Positions 63,955 to 64,000 of a DNA stretch of 64,000 nt are shown here, piece after piece. The notes under the pieces are model-generated. The model saw only the letters and a program-made list of their open reading frames with translations, made no database searches and was not told where the DNA came from. Where the stretch lies: assembly GCA_002298915.1 (NCBI GenBank), contig DBML01000029.1, positions 86,583 to 150,582 of the forward strand, given 5' to 3'. Positions within the stretch are counted from its first letter, which is position 1, and each line of letters opens with the position of its first letter. Position numbers and translations under genes: made by a program. Source of the DNA: Clostridium sp. UBA699. GTDB lineage: Bacteria > Bacillota > Clostridia > Clostridiales > Clostridiaceae.

Positions 63955-64000
63955 TCGGCTTAACTCAGAGGATTAAACAATCCAAGAATAGCCGCCCTTT

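Overview
The window is chromosomal DNA of an anaerobic, Gram-positive, low-oxygen Firmicute of the class Clostridia. The evidence is the gene set rather than any marker RNA: rapZ-yvcK-whiA, a YtoI-type CBS regulator beside dnaE, a two-subunit transketolase, ftsEX-ctpA-PDZ-uvrBA synteny, a glycyl radical enzyme and an NADH:rubredoxin-reductase-like flavoprotein. No rRNA, tRNA or CRISPR was seen. I cannot name the genus.

Region 1 (about 1-12.5 kb, all on the minus strand) is the accessory end of a large conjugative or integrative element. It holds a CpaB-like SAF protein (cut by the window edge), an A24 prepilin peptidase and a small pilin-like membrane protein, so a Tad/Flp-like apparatus is likely to continue to the left. 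Upstream of these lie a SpoVG homologue, a YodL-domain protein, a giant SLH/Ig-repeat surface protein, two AbrB-fold proteins, a Dam-type methylase, an ArdA-like protein and several uncharacterised proteins. Intrinsic-terminator-like hairpins separate many of these genes, and several otherwise unrelated proteins end in a similar Met-rich tail.

Region 2 (about 12.5-19.4 kb, plus strand, visibly AT-rich) is a metal/stress cassette sitting inside a broken diguanylate cyclase gene. The 5TMR-LYT sensor half lies at 12.9-13.3 kb and the GGDEF half at 18.5-19.2 kb. Near-identical 15-bp repeats mark the two break points. The cassette starts with a promoter, a NiCo-type riboswitch with an overlapping terminator and a P-type ATPase, which the riboswitch predicts to be a Ni2+/Co2+ exporter. 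It continues with a small membrane protein, a double zinc-ribbon protein, an overlapping Ser/Thr kinase and a TVP38/DedA-like membrane protein.

Region 3 (19.5-54.6 kb, minus strand) is core genome in compact operons: rlmD; pfkA-pyk; rapZ-yvcK-whiA-ytoI-dnaE; fha-ftsW/rodA-pbp-yhaM-hydrolase-uvrC-murB; ctpA-PDZ-uvrB-uvrA; ftsE-ftsX-envC-like; the transketolase pair; mazE-mazF; acpS-nnrD/E. Intrinsic terminators separate most of these units. Together they cover lower glycolysis, replication, nucleotide excision repair, and cell-wall synthesis and division.

Region 4 (54.6-64 kb) holds a plus-strand FAD oxidoreductase with a textbook promoter, then minus-strand genes for BrkB/YihY, flavodoxin, PAP2 phosphatase, beta-carbonic anhydrase and DegV, and then a SHOCT protein. 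It ends with a glycyl radical enzyme, its activase and a GntR/FCD regulator. The radical enzyme lacks the Glu found two residues after the catalytic Cys in diol dehydratases and choline lyase, so its substrate is open. Three copies of a short repeat (GATTGGGGACGGTTAATCA or a derivative) surround this last module.
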